Notes: generated from the sequence alone by a model not told the origin. Shown: positions 54,404-63,628, counted from the first letter of the stretch. The stretch is DNA of 64,000 nucleotides from Vibrio penaeicida (GCF_002933855.1 NZ_BFAQ01000041.1:1-64000); one strand, 5' to 3'. Numbers and translations are program-made.

Positions 54404-54420
54404 GACAGGTCTGACCTCTT
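54404..54420 (+). promoter_or_regulatory. FadR-like operator before fadI
   Basis: GACAGGTCTGACCTCTT has the core GGTCNGACC of the FadR operator and is close to the E. coli fadL site as I recall it. It ends 12 bases before the fadI start, where FadR binding would block transcription until acyl-CoA is present. Confidence 0.6.
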
Positions 54421-54432
54421 TAAGGAGATATA

Positions 54433-55740
54433 ATGGGCATTCAGGATTTAAGGACGCGTTCCGGAGAAAGGATTGCGGTTGTTGCAGGGCTAAGAACGCC
54501 ATTTGCAAGACAAAGCACCGAGTTTTCTCAGGTACCCGCCGTTGACTTGGGGAAAATGGTCGTCAGTGAAATGCTGACACGCGCCGATATTGATCCAGCC
54601 CTAATCGATCAAGTGGTATTTGGTCAGGTTGTGCAAATGCCAGAAGCGCCAAACATTGCACGTGAAATCGTATTAGGTACTGGTATGAATATTCATACCG
54701 ATGCCTACAGTGTGACGCGAGCGTGCGCGACGAGTTTTCAGTCTGCGGTGAACGTAGCGGAAAGTATCATTTCTGGTTCGATAGATATTGGTGTTGCTGG
54801 TGGGGCTGATTCCTCATCAGTGTTACCTATTGGCGTATCCAAAAAATTGGCTGCCTCTTTACTTGCTTTGAGTAAGGCAAAAAAGACGGGGCAAAAGCTT
54901 TCTATCATGCGCAAGCTCTCCTTCAAAGATTTGATGCCAGTACCTCCTGCAGTGGCTGAATATTCCACAGGGTTATCCATGGGGCAAACGGCAGAGCAAA
55001 TGGCAAAAACGCATGGAATTACTCGCCAAGCCCAAGATGAATTAGCTCATCGCTCTCATACCTTAGCTGCGCAAGCTTGGAAAGAAGGAAAAATTCGAGA
55101 CGAAGTGATGACCGCTTTTCCCGAACCTTACAAGCAATGGATTGATACCGATAATAATATTCGTCAGGACTCAACCATTGAAGGGTACGCAAAATTGCGC
55201 CCTGCGTTTGATAGGCAATATGGCAGCGTAACGGCTGCGAATGCAACACCACTGACAGACGGAGCAGCGTCGCTGCTTATTATGCGTGAAGGTCGAGCAA
55301 AAGAGTTAGGGCTCGACATCATGGGCTTCATACGCTCTTATGCATTTTCTGCAATTGATGTAAAAGAAGATATGCTGATGGGACCTTCGCATGCGACGCC
55401 CATGGCGCTCGATCGCGCAGGCATTAGTTTATCCGATCTTACACTTATTGATATGCACGAAGCCTTTGCTGCACAAACGTTGGCTAACGTGAAGATGTTC
55501 GCCAGCGATAAGTTCGCTAAAGAAATACTAGGTCGAGATAAAGCCATTGGCGAAATCGATATGGATAAATTCAACGTTCTTGGTGGGTCTATTGCTTACG
55601 GGCACCCATTTGCTGCAACTGGTGCGCGAATGATTACTCAAACACTGCGTGAGCTTAAACGCCGTGGAGGCGGGTTAGCGTTGAATACTGCGTGTGCCGC
55701 GGGTGGTTTAGGTGCGGCGATGATTTTGGAGGTGGAATAA
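54433..55740 (+). CDS. fadI: 3-ketoacyl-CoA thiolase FadI
   Basis: FadI cleaves 3-ketoacyl-CoA to acetyl-CoA and a shortened acyl-CoA in beta-oxidation. The 435 residues have the nucleophile Cys98 in TRACATSFQSAV, the late His in GGSIAYGHPFAATGAR and the Cys in NTACAAGG. AAGGAGATATA precedes ATG 54433. Its stop overlaps the fadJ start. The length and sequence match FadI rather than FadA. Confidence 0.95.
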   Translation: MGIQDLRTRSGERIAVVAGLRTPFARQSTEFSQVPAVDLGKMVVSEMLTRADIDPALIDQVVFGQVVQMPEAPNIAREIVLGTGMNIHTDAYSVTRACATSFQSAVNVAESIISGSIDIGVAGGADSSSVLPIGVSKKLAASLLALSKAKKTGQKLSIMRKLSFKDLMPVPPAVAEYSTGLSMGQTAEQMAKTHGITRQAQDELAHRSHTLAAQAWKEGKIRDEVMTAFPEPYKQWIDTDNNIRQDSTIEGYAKLRPAFDRQYGSVTAANATPLTDGAASLLIMREGRAKELGLDIMGFIRSYAFSAIDVKEDMLMGPSHATPMALDRAGISLSDLTLIDMHEAFAAQTLANVKMFASDKFAKEILGRDKAIGEIDMDKFNVLGGSIAYGHPFAATGARMITQTLRELKRRGGGLALNTACAAGGLGAAMILEVE

Positions 55741-57857
55741 TGGCAGGTCAAGGTGCATTTACATTATCAATAGACGATAAAAATCTCGCGTGGCTAGCCA
55801 TTGATGTTCCTGGCGAGAAAATGAATACGCTTCAAGCAGAATTTTCAGATGAAATGCAGGCGATTTTGCTTGAACTAGAAGCCAAAAAGAACGAACTCAC
55901 AGGGTTAGTGATTCATTCGCTTAAACCCGATAATTTTGTGGCTGGTGCCGACGTAAGAATGCTAGATGCATGCACCACTGCGGAAGAAGCAGAAGGGTTA
56001 GCCAAACAAGGGCAGCAAATGTTCGCGCGTTTGGAAGCCTTACCTTTTCCATCCGTGGCTGCCATTCACGGTCCTTGTTTAGGTGGTGGCTTGGAGTTAG
56101 CGCTTGCCTGTGACTATCGAGTGTGTACGGATTCAGATAAAACCCGATTGGGGCTACCAGAAGTACAATTAGGTTTGTTGCCTGGTTCAGGCGGAACTCA
56201 GAGACTTCCTCGCTTAATAGGGCTATTAGGTTCTTTGGATCTGATTTTGACAGGCAAACAGCTTCGTGCAAAAAAAGCGAAGAAATTGGGCGTTGTTGAC
56301 GCCAGTGTCCCCCAATCCATCTTATTGGATGTTGCCAAGACATTTGCGAGTAAAAAGAAAGCTAAGCGCTCGGTGGATACTAAAGAGAAGCTGATGTCGG
56401 GCAATCGCCTTGGTCGTAAATTCATCTTTGACCAAGCGATTAAGAAGACATTAGCGAAAACGCGTGGCAATTACCCCGCTGCCGAGGCGATTCTTGAAGT
56501 TATTCGTGAAGGCTTAGAAAAAGGGATACAAGCGGGTTTAGCGACAGAAGCCAAAAAGTTTGGTGAACTGTGCATGACTGCCGAGTCAAAAGCGCTTCGT
56601 TCCATCTTTTTCGCAACCACTGAAATGAAGAAAGAAAATGGTAGTGAAGCCAAACCAAGAAACATTTCGAAAGTAGGCGTGCTAGGTGGTGGGCTAATGG
56701 GAGCGGGGATAAGCCACGTATCGGTTGCGAAAGCGAACGTGCCAGTTCGTGTTAAAGACGTGTCTAACGATGGCATCTTGAATGCGATCAACTACAACCA
56801 CAAATTGTTTGCTAAGCAGAAGAAACGTCGAATTCTGACCAAAGCAGGTGTGCAATATAATATGTCGCAACTGACGGGAGGAATCGATTACGTCGGATAC
56901 AGCGATGCTGATATTGTCATTGAAGCCGTATTCGAAGACTTGGCTCTAAAACAATCGATGGTGAAAGAAATAGAGCAACATGCGAAAGACACCACCATAT
57001 TTGCTACCAATACGTCTTCCCTACCTATTCACCAAATAGCGGCAGAATGTGAGCGCCCTGAAAACGTGGTCGGTCTGCATTACTTCAGCCCCGCCGAAAA
57101 AATGCCACTGGTAGAGGTGATTCCTCATGAAGGTACTTCCGACGAGGTGATTTCTACCGCAGTCAGTTTTGCGCGCAAACAAGGTAAAACACCTATTGTC
57201 GTTGCCGATAAAGCGGGATTTTTTGTTAACCGAATCCTTGCCCCCTATATGAATGAAGCCGCCCATGTTCTATTGAGTGGTGAGCCTATTGAAACGCTGG
57301 ACGATGCACTGCTCAACTTCGGATTCCCGGTTGGTCCTATTACCCTACTGGATGAAGTGGGAGTGGATGTGGGGGCTAAGATCATGCCCATCCTAATCGA
57401 AGAGTTGGGTGCTCGATTTAAAGCGCCGGATGTGTTTGATACGTTGCTAAACGATGGTCGTAAAGGGCGCAAGAGTGGAAAAGGTTTCTACACGTATAAA
57501 GGCAAGAAGAAAGAGGTGGATAAGAGCGTTTATAAGCTGCTCAAGCTTACGCCTGAATCCAAATTACCAGAGAAAGACATCGCGCTTCGTTGTGTCCTAC
57601 CAATGTTGAATGAAGCAGTAAGATGTTTGGATGAAGGCATCATTCGCAGTGCTCGTGACGGTGACATCGGTGCGATCTTTGGAATTGGTTTCCCTCCTTT
57701 CTTAGGGGGTCCTTTCCGCTATATGGACCAAATTGGTTTGAAAGAACTGGTCGCTATCATGAACGAATTTGCACAGAAATACGGCGATCGTTTTGCTCCA
57801 TGCGATGGTTTACTTACCAGAGCAGGAAACGAAGAAAACTTCCATAATGCTTCTTAA
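55740..57857 (+). CDS. fadJ: Fatty acid oxidation multifunctional alpha subunit FadJ
   Basis: FadJ provides enoyl-CoA hydratase and 3-hydroxyacyl-CoA dehydrogenase activities. The frame is open from 55692, but ATG 55740 follows GGAGGTGGA and overlaps the fadI stop (TAATG), giving 705 residues. The crotonase domain (about 1-190) has AAIHGPCLGGGLELALACDYRV and LGLPEVQLGLLPGSGGTQRLPR. The dehydrogenase part has GVLGGGLMGAGISHV and the HYFSPAEKMPLVEVI His. A strong terminator follows. Confidence 0.95.
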   Translation: MAGQGAFTLSIDDKNLAWLAIDVPGEKMNTLQAEFSDEMQAILLELEAKKNELTGLVIHSLKPDNFVAGADVRMLDACTTAEEAEGLAKQGQQMFARLEALPFPSVAAIHGPCLGGGLELALACDYRVCTDSDKTRLGLPEVQLGLLPGSGGTQRLPRLIGLLGSLDLILTGKQLRAKKAKKLGVVDASVPQSILLDVAKTFASKKKAKRSVDTKEKLMSGNRLGRKFIFDQAIKKTLAKTRGNYPAAEAILEVIREGLEKGIQAGLATEAKKFGELCMTAESKALRSIFFATTEMKKENGSEAKPRNISKVGVLGGGLMGAGISHVSVAKANVPVRVKDVSNDGILNAINYNHKLFAKQKKRRILTKAGVQYNMSQLTGGIDYVGYSDADIVIEAVFEDLALKQSMVKEIEQHAKDTTIFATNTSSLPIHQIAAECERPENVVGLHYFSPAEKMPLVEVIPHEGTSDEVISTAVSFARKQGKTPIVVADKAGFFVNRILAPYMNEAAHVLLSGEPIETLDDALLNFGFPVGPITLLDEVGVDVGAKIMPILIEELGARFKAPDVFDTLLNDGRKGRKSGKGFYTYKGKKKEVDKSVYKLLKLTPESKLPEKDIALRCVLPMLNEAVRCLDEGIIRSARDGDIGAIFGIGFPPFLGGPFRYMDQIGLKELVAIMNEFAQKYGDRFAPCDGLLTRAGNEENFHNAS

Positions 57858-57880
57858 AAATAAGAAAAAGACGAAGTTCA

Positions 57881-57910
57881 TAAGCCAGCGCAAAGCTGGC
57901 TTATTTTTTA
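57881..57910 (+). terminator. Intrinsic terminator after fadJ
   Basis: TAAGCCAGC (57881-57889) pairs with GCTGGCTTA (57895-57903) around a 5-base loop, followed by a T run. Confidence 0.92.
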
Positions 57911-58040
57911 TCTGGCACAGGTGGCATTTTGACTACTTAGCACGCGTGATAAAAGTATGACAATCTGAAGTACTGCTCCCCAAATTAGCACTAACTACCG
58001 AAACGAGAATATTCCCACTGTCGCAGAGAGAGTAGACTTC

Positions 58041-58097
58041 TATACCCAAGTGACCTCAAAGTGCCTGAATCCTGCACCTTGAGGTCACTTGGATATA
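58041..58097. repeat. Dispersed inverted-repeat element, short hairpin copy
   Basis: Two 24-base arms (58041-58064 and 58074-58097) pair with 22 matches around a 9-base loop. Each arm matches the terminal repeats of the element at 47791-48060 (core CCAAGTGACCTCAA), so this is the same family without an interior. It lies 27 bases before the RTX-like gene and could fold in its leader. Confidence 0.85.
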
Positions 58098-58124
58098 ATT
58101 TAAAGATAGATATCAGGAGTGGCT

Positions 58125-59168
58125 ATGCTAGGTAACACAATAAAATCCGACATTTATGTCGGCAGCGTAGTTGAAACGCTTGTCAATGAAATGGCTATTG
58201 ATGCGCAAGCGCTTGCAACAACGAAATTTGCGCAATACTTGGATGATTATGGGGTCGAAGAAAACCCTTCTTTAAAAACTTTGCAGGGTGAAGGAACACT
58301 GAAAGAAGGAGCGCTGACTCTCAGTGCCCAACAAAAGTGGATAAACGGTGAAAGCAAATCTGTCACTGATGTCTCGGTGTTTAAATGGAACACCGACGGC
58401 CTGAAAGAAGCATTAGTTGAGACCGATACAGATTTCATCAATGTGAAAAATTTTGTGGATGTGAATGTAAACGCTTTGTCGGATACGGGAACGACAGTGA
58501 ACGTATACGGTGCCAAGCGCGGAGAAATATCTACTGGTAACGGTAACGATGCAGTAAACGTCCACGTGCAGTCGAATGGTGCCGCTTGGAGCAACCACTT
58601 CGATATCGATACCGGAGACGGCAATGATACGATCAGTTTCTTTGAAATAGCCGGCGGTGATTACACAGAATTTAATATCTCCGCAGGCAAAGGTAATGAT
58701 GTCGTTAATGTTGCTGGGTTGTCAGAAGCAGATTGCAATACACATCGAAGTGCTCACGGAGGAGAAGGCATAGATGCGCTCTACTTAAGTGGCAACAACG
58801 CACTGGAATTTACAGGCTTTGAAGTTGTTATTGGTGATGGTGCTTCTGACTTACATATTACCCAAGAACTTTTGGATAACAACGTAGTGGGTACATGGGA
58901 AGATAACCATGATGGAAGTGCCAATGTTATGGTTTTTACCGATGTGAACCTAACGATAGATGCTGGGTTGGTTGAGTACGCAAGCTATTTTTCAACGTAC
59001 TCTGCAGAAGACTTGACCGGCGCAATGACTCAACGACTGAGCGATTTCGGCGTGGATTACACTGCGCAATACACTATTGCTGAGTTTTATACCGAGAGTG
59101 GGGATTACTTAATCGTAACCGATACCAGTGCCAGCGACCTAATTGATTCAGTTATCGATTATGTGTAA
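58125..59168 (+). CDS. Unrecognised acidic protein with RTX-like motifs
   Basis: I do not recognise the family. ATG 58125 follows CAGGAG with 5-base spacing and gives 347 residues, acidic, with one Cys and no signal peptide. Four glycine-aspartate motifs of RTX (calcium beta-roll) type occur at about residues 137, 163, 187 and 212: TGNGNDAVNV, TGDGNDTISF, AGKGNDVVNV and GGEGIDALYL. They are spaced 24-26 residues apart rather than as tandem nonapeptides. RTX proteins are usually secreted by type I systems through a C-terminal signal; none of those genes is nearby. Calcium binding is inference. Confidence 0.8.
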   Translation: MLGNTIKSDIYVGSVVETLVNEMAIDAQALATTKFAQYLDDYGVEENPSLKTLQGEGTLKEGALTLSAQQKWINGESKSVTDVSVFKWNTDGLKEALVETDTDFINVKNFVDVNVNALSDTGTTVNVYGAKRGEISTGNGNDAVNVHVQSNGAAWSNHFDIDTGDGNDTISFFEIAGGDYTEFNISAGKGNDVVNVAGLSEADCNTHRSAHGGEGIDALYLSGNNALEFTGFEVVIGDGASDLHITQELLDNNVVGTWEDNHDGSANVMVFTDVNLTIDAGLVEYASYFSTYSAEDLTGAMTQRLSDFGVDYTAQYTIAEFYTESGDYLIVTDTSASDLIDSVIDYV

Positions 59169-59211
59169 ACGGATCGGGTAGTTTCGTAGTGTTAACTGAT
59201 TTCCACTGGCA

Positions 59212-59264
59212 AAGGTAACAATGCAGTGTCCGGCGGACCTCGCTGAAAAATGCATTGTTACCTT
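59212..59264. repeat. Perfect 14-bp inverted repeat between convergent genes
   Basis: AAGGTAACAATGCA (59212-59225) and TGCATTGTTACCTT (59251-59264) are exact reverse complements. The 25-base loop holds a smaller dyad GTCC-GGC-GGAC. No T run follows directly, but the position between convergent stops suggests a 3' end structure for either gene. It does not match the other repeat family in the window. Confidence 0.8.
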
Positions 59265-59293
59265 AGACGATTGACCACATTTTTTGTATCTGG

Positions 59294-60790
59294 TTAAGGT
59301 GTGCCTTCAATGAGTTTTTTGTAGGCTGTTATATAAGGTTTATAGACCTCATGTAACTCACGCCTAGGTTTGTATACTTTTTTGGGTGTACAAATATCAG
59401 AAGTAGCCTGCTCAAAGTTTTCAAATAGCCCAACAGAAACACCTGCTGTTATTGCGGTACCCAGTGCAGTTGCCTCCTTATTATCCATTTCTACATAAGG
59501 TAGGTTTAGAATGTCGGCTTTCATTTGATTCCAAAGTGAATTGTTTGCCATTCCACTCACTCCTCTTATCTCTGTTACTTGTTCACTAAGATCACTTGCA
59601 AGTTGGTTGAATGTGAGAAATAAGTCATACGCCAAAGCTTCCAAGAAGGAACGATACAGGTGTGCTCTTTTGTGTCCCCATTTTAATCCGACGAACGCAC
59701 CAGCGCTTACACTGGCATCTGGTGGACATGCGCGACCTCCAAAGTGAGGGTTGCAGAGCAAGCCATCAGAACCAGGCGAAATAGTTTCGGCGTCTTTTGA
59801 GAGGGCTTCATAGTGGCTAATTTGGTCGCCATCATCACCAAACATGATATCAACAAGCCATTTTTGAGTAAGCCCACCACCGTTAATGAATACCGAAGGG
59901 TGGCACATATTTGGTAAAGGCGAGCCAAAGATTTCTCCAACCTTTTCAATGTGTTCATAAGAAGTTAAAGGGGTCGACATAGAGAGAATGGGATAGGTGC
60001 CCGCAATATTGACAGCGATGTTGTTTAAGAACCCTCCAGCGCCAACAATACTGGCTGGCGTATCACCAAGACCTGCAAGTATGGGAGTACCGACAGGTAT
60101 AACAGTGTGAGTAGACAGCCGACTTGTCGTATGCCCAACAATATCAGTAGAGTCTGCAATGTAGGGCAGCAGATTAAGATCAATATCGAGCTTAGAAGCA
60201 ATGCTTTGATCCCACTGCTGGCTATGTTTGTTTGCAAGCCCCGTCATCCATAGAAGAGACTTATCAATGGCCCATTTTTCTGGTGGAAGCTCTGCAAGAT
60301 GTCCGACAATATAGCTTGTGATAGGCACGACCTTTACCGTTTTTGCAAAGTTTTCTTTTGACTGGTCTTCCATCCATTTCATTTTTGGTGCAAGTATCGG
60401 GTACCAAGTTCCTGTTCTTTCACGAATCTCAGTACCGTAATCATTCGTTATGCTTTCGTAATGTGTGAGAAAACGTGTATCAAGTGACGTAGTGTAGGGG
60501 AAGGTTGGGGAGCCGTATTTATCTACTCCCAATACGCCGCCCATCATTCCTGATACACCAATTACACAAACATCTTCGGCAGAGAATGAGTCGGTTGCAA
60601 AGAGCTGATTTATCGACGATAGCATGGAATCATACATTGCGTGTATGTCGTATGCTGCTTTGCCACTGGTGTCCGTTTCCGGTGTATACGTTCTTTTTTG
60701 TTCGCCTAATAGTTTTCCTTTATGGCTGAAAACAGATAAGAGCATTCCACTAGAGCCCAAATCAATGGTCAATATCAGTTTTCTAATCAT
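59294..60790 (-). CDS. FGGY-family carbohydrate kinase
   Basis: This is a sugar or polyol kinase of 498 residues in the FGGY family (xylulokinase, glycerol kinase, LsrK). ATG 60790 follows AGGTGG and overlaps the stop of the upstream dehydrogenase gene by 8 bases. Visible motifs are the ATP-site LTIDLGSSGMLLSVF, GVSGMMGGVLGVD, and AGLGDTPASIVGAGG with the probable catalytic Asp in GDT. The substrate is not evident. The neighbour GlpD-like oxidase and aldolase suggest a polyol or short sugar that is phosphorylated, oxidised and split. Confidence 0.88.
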   Translation of the reverse strand: MIRKLILTIDLGSSGMLLSVFSHKGKLLGEQKRTYTPETDTSGKAAYDIHAMYDSMLSSINQLFATDSFSAEDVCVIGVSGMMGGVLGVDKYGSPTFPYTTSLDTRFLTHYESITNDYGTEIRERTGTWYPILAPKMKWMEDQSKENFAKTVKVVPITSYIVGHLAELPPEKWAIDKSLLWMTGLANKHSQQWDQSIASKLDIDLNLLPYIADSTDIVGHTTSRLSTHTVIPVGTPILAGLGDTPASIVGAGGFLNNIAVNIAGTYPILSMSTPLTSYEHIEKVGEIFGSPLPNMCHPSVFINGGGLTQKWLVDIMFGDDGDQISHYEALSKDAETISPGSDGLLCNPHFGGRACPPDASVSAGAFVGLKWGHKRAHLYRSFLEALAYDLFLTFNQLASDLSEQVTEIRGVSGMANNSLWNQMKADILNLPYVEMDNKEATALGTAITAGVSVGLFENFEQATSDICTPKKVYKPRRELHEVYKPYITAYKKLIEGTP

Positions 60791-62450
60791 AACTACCACC
60801 TAGTTTCAAATTGGCTTGATTCATTGATTGGTATTGAAGATCCGAAGAATCAAATTTTCGATTACTTGCCACTTCTTCTTGGTATGTAATGATCTCACTG
60901 TTCAGTCTTTCAGCTGACCAATTGAGCTCGCTTGCGGCAAGTTCCCCTATTGCCTGTAATTGAGATAACCCAGCGTCTTTCAATTGAAAGAAGATATTTG
61001 TCCGCCTTATCAAAATATCCGTTAGGTGAACGACATGTTCGTTACGTGCTATATAGCGTATTTCTGCTGGAGTGAGAGGGAAGTTAGAACCGAAAAATCC
61101 TTTTCTGTCTTCTAGATACGAAGCGAGCTTGAATACGTTTGATGCGTTGCTACCGAAGTTGCGCTGTATTCTCGCGATATCCTCGTCAGACAAAATGTCG
61201 CCACTAGGCAGATTCGGGGAAGAGAAACGTTCGCCTCCCGAAATAGGCGTAACATGGCTTAAACTTTTTGTTTTACAAAGTTTTTCTTGGTTCTCAATAA
61301 AACCAATGGTTTCTTCCGCCATGAGCCGACAAGTACTCAATTTCCCACCAGCCAACGTGTACAACCCAGAAGAACTTTGTGTGATTAGGTGACGCCGAGA
61401 AACTTTACTGGCATCCGATACCGACTCTTTTTTTACTAAGGGCCTTAATCCTGACCATGCAGAGATGATGTCCTGGTGTGTCAGTTTAGCGTTTGGAAAC
61501 ATTTCATTGGTCGCGTTAAGTACATGCGTAACATCAGAATCAGTTATCGTTGGGTTATCAATGTCACCTTCGTAATAGGAATCGGTTGCACCGGCAAATA
61601 CATACCCTTCATCGTTTTTAGGTAATACCCAATTCATACGACCGTTGTCGCTTGCTACGTGCATAAACACACCATGGTTAACTTTGAGTCTCTTATTGCT
61701 AAACGCAAGGTGAACGCCTTTTGAGGGGGACATCAAGCGCTTAGCGGTAGGGTCATCGATTAATCGAATGGAATCAACACCAGGACCACATGCGTTGATC
61801 ACATAGGATGCCGATAATTCAAAGCTTTCGTTGGATGTCTGATTTGTTGCTTTAACGCCGCAGACTTTGCCATCTTTATAAAGTAAATCCGTTACTTGAG
61901 TATAGTTCATGGCGACAGCCCCGAGAGATACTGCACTTTTCAGGGTGTCTATCGTTAATCTGGCATCGTTAGTCGCTAAATCATGAAATAACCCTGCACC
62001 CTTGAGCCCATTTGAATTTAAATCAGGTTCTTTGTCTTCTAACTTCTTTTTATTAAATATTCGGCTTTTTCTGTTTTTAGGGTTACCTGAGACAAAGTCG
62101 TAAAAAGAGAGAGCGATCTTCAACTGCCAAGGGCTGTATTTACCTTGTGAATTTGATACAAACAGAATGGGTTGGGTTTTCGCTAAGTGAGGCGCTATGT
62201 TTAGCTGCGTTTCCCTTTCCCTACAGGATTCACGAACGACCTTGAGATCAAGTGTTTCCAAATAGCGCACTCCTCCATGTATGAGTTTTCCTGATCGGCT
62301 GCTTGTGCCAGAAGAAAAGTCATTTTTCTCTAACAGTGCGACAGAGTACCCTCTCAATACGGCTTCACGAGCAAGAGAGACCCCAGAAATGCCTCCACCA
62401 ATAATCACAACATCATAGGCTTTAGATGCGTCCTTGCTATGTAATTCCAT
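60783..62450 (-). CDS. FAD-dependent glycerol-3-phosphate dehydrogenase-like protein
   Basis: This is a GlpD/GlpA-family flavoprotein of 555 residues. The FAD-binding start is DVVIIGGGISGVSLAREAVLRGYSVALLEKNDFSSGTSSRSGKLIHGG, followed by RYLETLDLKVVRES. A C-terminal domain (about 430-530) has the GlpD-type RYIARNEHVVHLTDILIRRTNIFF. CAAGGAGAGG precedes ATG 62450. In this context it may oxidise a phosphorylated polyol other than glycerol 3-phosphate (erythritol 1-phosphate dehydrogenase EryB is a known relative). The exact substrate is inference. Confidence 0.88.
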   Translation of the reverse strand: MELHSKDASKAYDVVIIGGGISGVSLAREAVLRGYSVALLEKNDFSSGTSSRSGKLIHGGVRYLETLDLKVVRESCRERETQLNIAPHLAKTQPILFVSNSQGKYSPWQLKIALSFYDFVSGNPKNRKSRIFNKKKLEDKEPDLNSNGLKGAGLFHDLATNDARLTIDTLKSAVSLGAVAMNYTQVTDLLYKDGKVCGVKATNQTSNESFELSASYVINACGPGVDSIRLIDDPTAKRLMSPSKGVHLAFSNKRLKVNHGVFMHVASDNGRMNWVLPKNDEGYVFAGATDSYYEGDIDNPTITDSDVTHVLNATNEMFPNAKLTHQDIISAWSGLRPLVKKESVSDASKVSRRHLITQSSSGLYTLAGGKLSTCRLMAEETIGFIENQEKLCKTKSLSHVTPISGGERFSSPNLPSGDILSDEDIARIQRNFGSNASNVFKLASYLEDRKGFFGSNFPLTPAEIRYIARNEHVVHLTDILIRRTNIFFQLKDAGLSQLQAIGELAASELNWSAERLNSEIITYQEEVASNRKFDSSDLQYQSMNQANLKLGGSYD

Positions 62451-62497
62451 TTCCTCTCCTTGGAAAATGATGGATTAATAGAATTTGTTTGTAGCTT

Positions 62498-62526
62498 TTT
62501 ATAGCACTATGGTGTTTTTGTGTAAA
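62498..62526 (-). promoter_or_regulatory. Promoter of the dehydrogenase-kinase operon
   Basis: On the minus strand TTTACA (62526-62521) and TATAAA (62503-62498) are separated by 17 bases. GCTACA (62495-62490) overlaps the predicted start, matching the repeat found before the divergent aldolase gene, so the same DeoR-type repressor may act here. Confidence 0.7.
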
Positions 62527-62556
62527 GTTTGATGTTGCTTTTTGTGTTTTTAAGAC

Positions 62557-62585
62557 ATAAAAAAACCGAATCTATACGATTCGGT
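62557..62585 (-). terminator. Intrinsic terminator of the DeoR-family gene
   Basis: On the minus strand ACCGAATC and GATTCGGT pair around a 5-base loop (62565-62585) and run into seven T residues. It lies just after the stop of the regulator gene ending at 62622. Confidence 0.88.
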
Positions 62586-62621
62586 CTGATTTGTAGGTTT
62601 ATAAATGCTCGGGTTTATAGA

Positions 62622-63428
62622 CTAAATAACGTCAATGCCATTCTCTTCAGCCCACCGTCGATATTCCAGAGGGAAGTCATCATCAACAATAAAGGCATCG
62701 AATACCGCTAAATCTGACACTTTACTGAAGTTAATTCTTCCAAGTTTCGAAGAATCACATACAAGATATTTCTTCCTTGCTTGACGGAGCATCATTTGGT
62801 TTGACGGGACTTCAGCATGTGCTGGATGTGTCCAACCCGCATTGAGATCGATAGCAGATGCACCAAAGAAACCTCTGTCTAAATTGATCGAAGCTAGCGC
62901 TTGTTCCGTTACCGTACCAGACAACGCATGGGAAGTGTTTCTGTAGTGCCCGCCTGGGACAAACAAGTCTACAATAGGTAGGCGGACGGCTTTTTCAGCA
63001 ATGTTTAGGGCTAATGTCGTCACAGACAAGTGCTGAACGTCATCAGATAAGTAATCTAGAATCATAGGGACAGTACTACCTGCATTTAGACCTATGCTTT
63101 CATTGGACTTAATGAGTGATGCAGCTTTTTTAGCTATGGTTTGTTTTGTTGTTAAATGAATACTTTGTTTTTCTTCCAAAGCGACTTCACTTTCATAGGA
63201 AGAAGGCGTGATGTGCTCACTTTTAAGTTTTGCTCCTCCATAGACTACTGTGACTAACCCTTGCTTTTCAAAAGTCGTAAAGTCGCGACGAATGGTCGCA
63301 ATGTTGACCCCAAATTGTTTAGCTAGTTGCGCGTTTTTTGCTACTCCATTTTTTCGAATTATTTGCAAAATCCGACTTTGACGTTGTTCAGGCAGCATGG
63401 TTTCTTCTGAAACGTCTCCTCTACTCAT
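62622..63428 (-). CDS. DeoR-family transcriptional repressor
   Basis: This regulator of 268 residues probably controls the surrounding catabolic genes. The frame extends to 63500, but ATG 63428 has an AAAGGAAC ribosome binding site. The N-terminal DeoR helix-turn-helix is at about 15-65 (RILQIIRKNGVAKNAQLAKQFGVNIATIRRDFTTFEKQGLVTVVYGGA), and the effector domain contains the NAGSTV sugar-phosphate pocket motif and GHYRNTSHALSG. The inducer is presumably a phosphorylated sugar. TGTAGT at 63454-63459 lies in its leader, hinting at autoregulation. Confidence 0.9.
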   Translation of the reverse strand: MSRGDVSEETMLPEQRQSRILQIIRKNGVAKNAQLAKQFGVNIATIRRDFTTFEKQGLVTVVYGGAKLKSEHITPSSYESEVALEEKQSIHLTTKQTIAKKAASLIKSNESIGLNAGSTVPMILDYLSDDVQHLSVTTLALNIAEKAVRLPIVDLFVPGGHYRNTSHALSGTVTEQALASINLDRGFFGASAIDLNAGWTHPAHAEVPSNQMMLRQARKKYLVCDSSKLGRINFSKVSDLAVFDAFIVDDDFPLEYRRWAEENGIDVI

Positions 63429-63547
63429 AAATGTTCCTTTGAGTTTAGTGAGCTGTAGTTGTGAAATATCATAACATCGTGCTGTTCTCAAGCTAAACAC
63501 CGTGCTTATGTGCTCGTGCGCTATATTTATTTCTTTTTTCGCTTTTG

Positions 63548-63589
63548 TGTAGTGTTGTAGTTGACATTTTACTACATAAAGCTACATAG
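63548..63589 (+). promoter_or_regulatory. Aldolase promoter with TGTAGT/ACTACA operator repeats
   Basis: TTGACA at 63561-63566 and TACATA at 63583-63588 (16-base spacer) form a likely promoter. TGTAGT occurs at 63548-63553 and 63556-63561, and its inverse ACTACA at 63571-63576 with CTACA at 63582-63586, so repeats bracket the -35 and reach the -10. This fits repression by the neighbouring DeoR-type protein. Confidence 0.65.
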
Positions 63590-63628
63590 TGCTTGGTGTG
63601 GGAGATTAAAAAAACATAGGGAAGTTTT

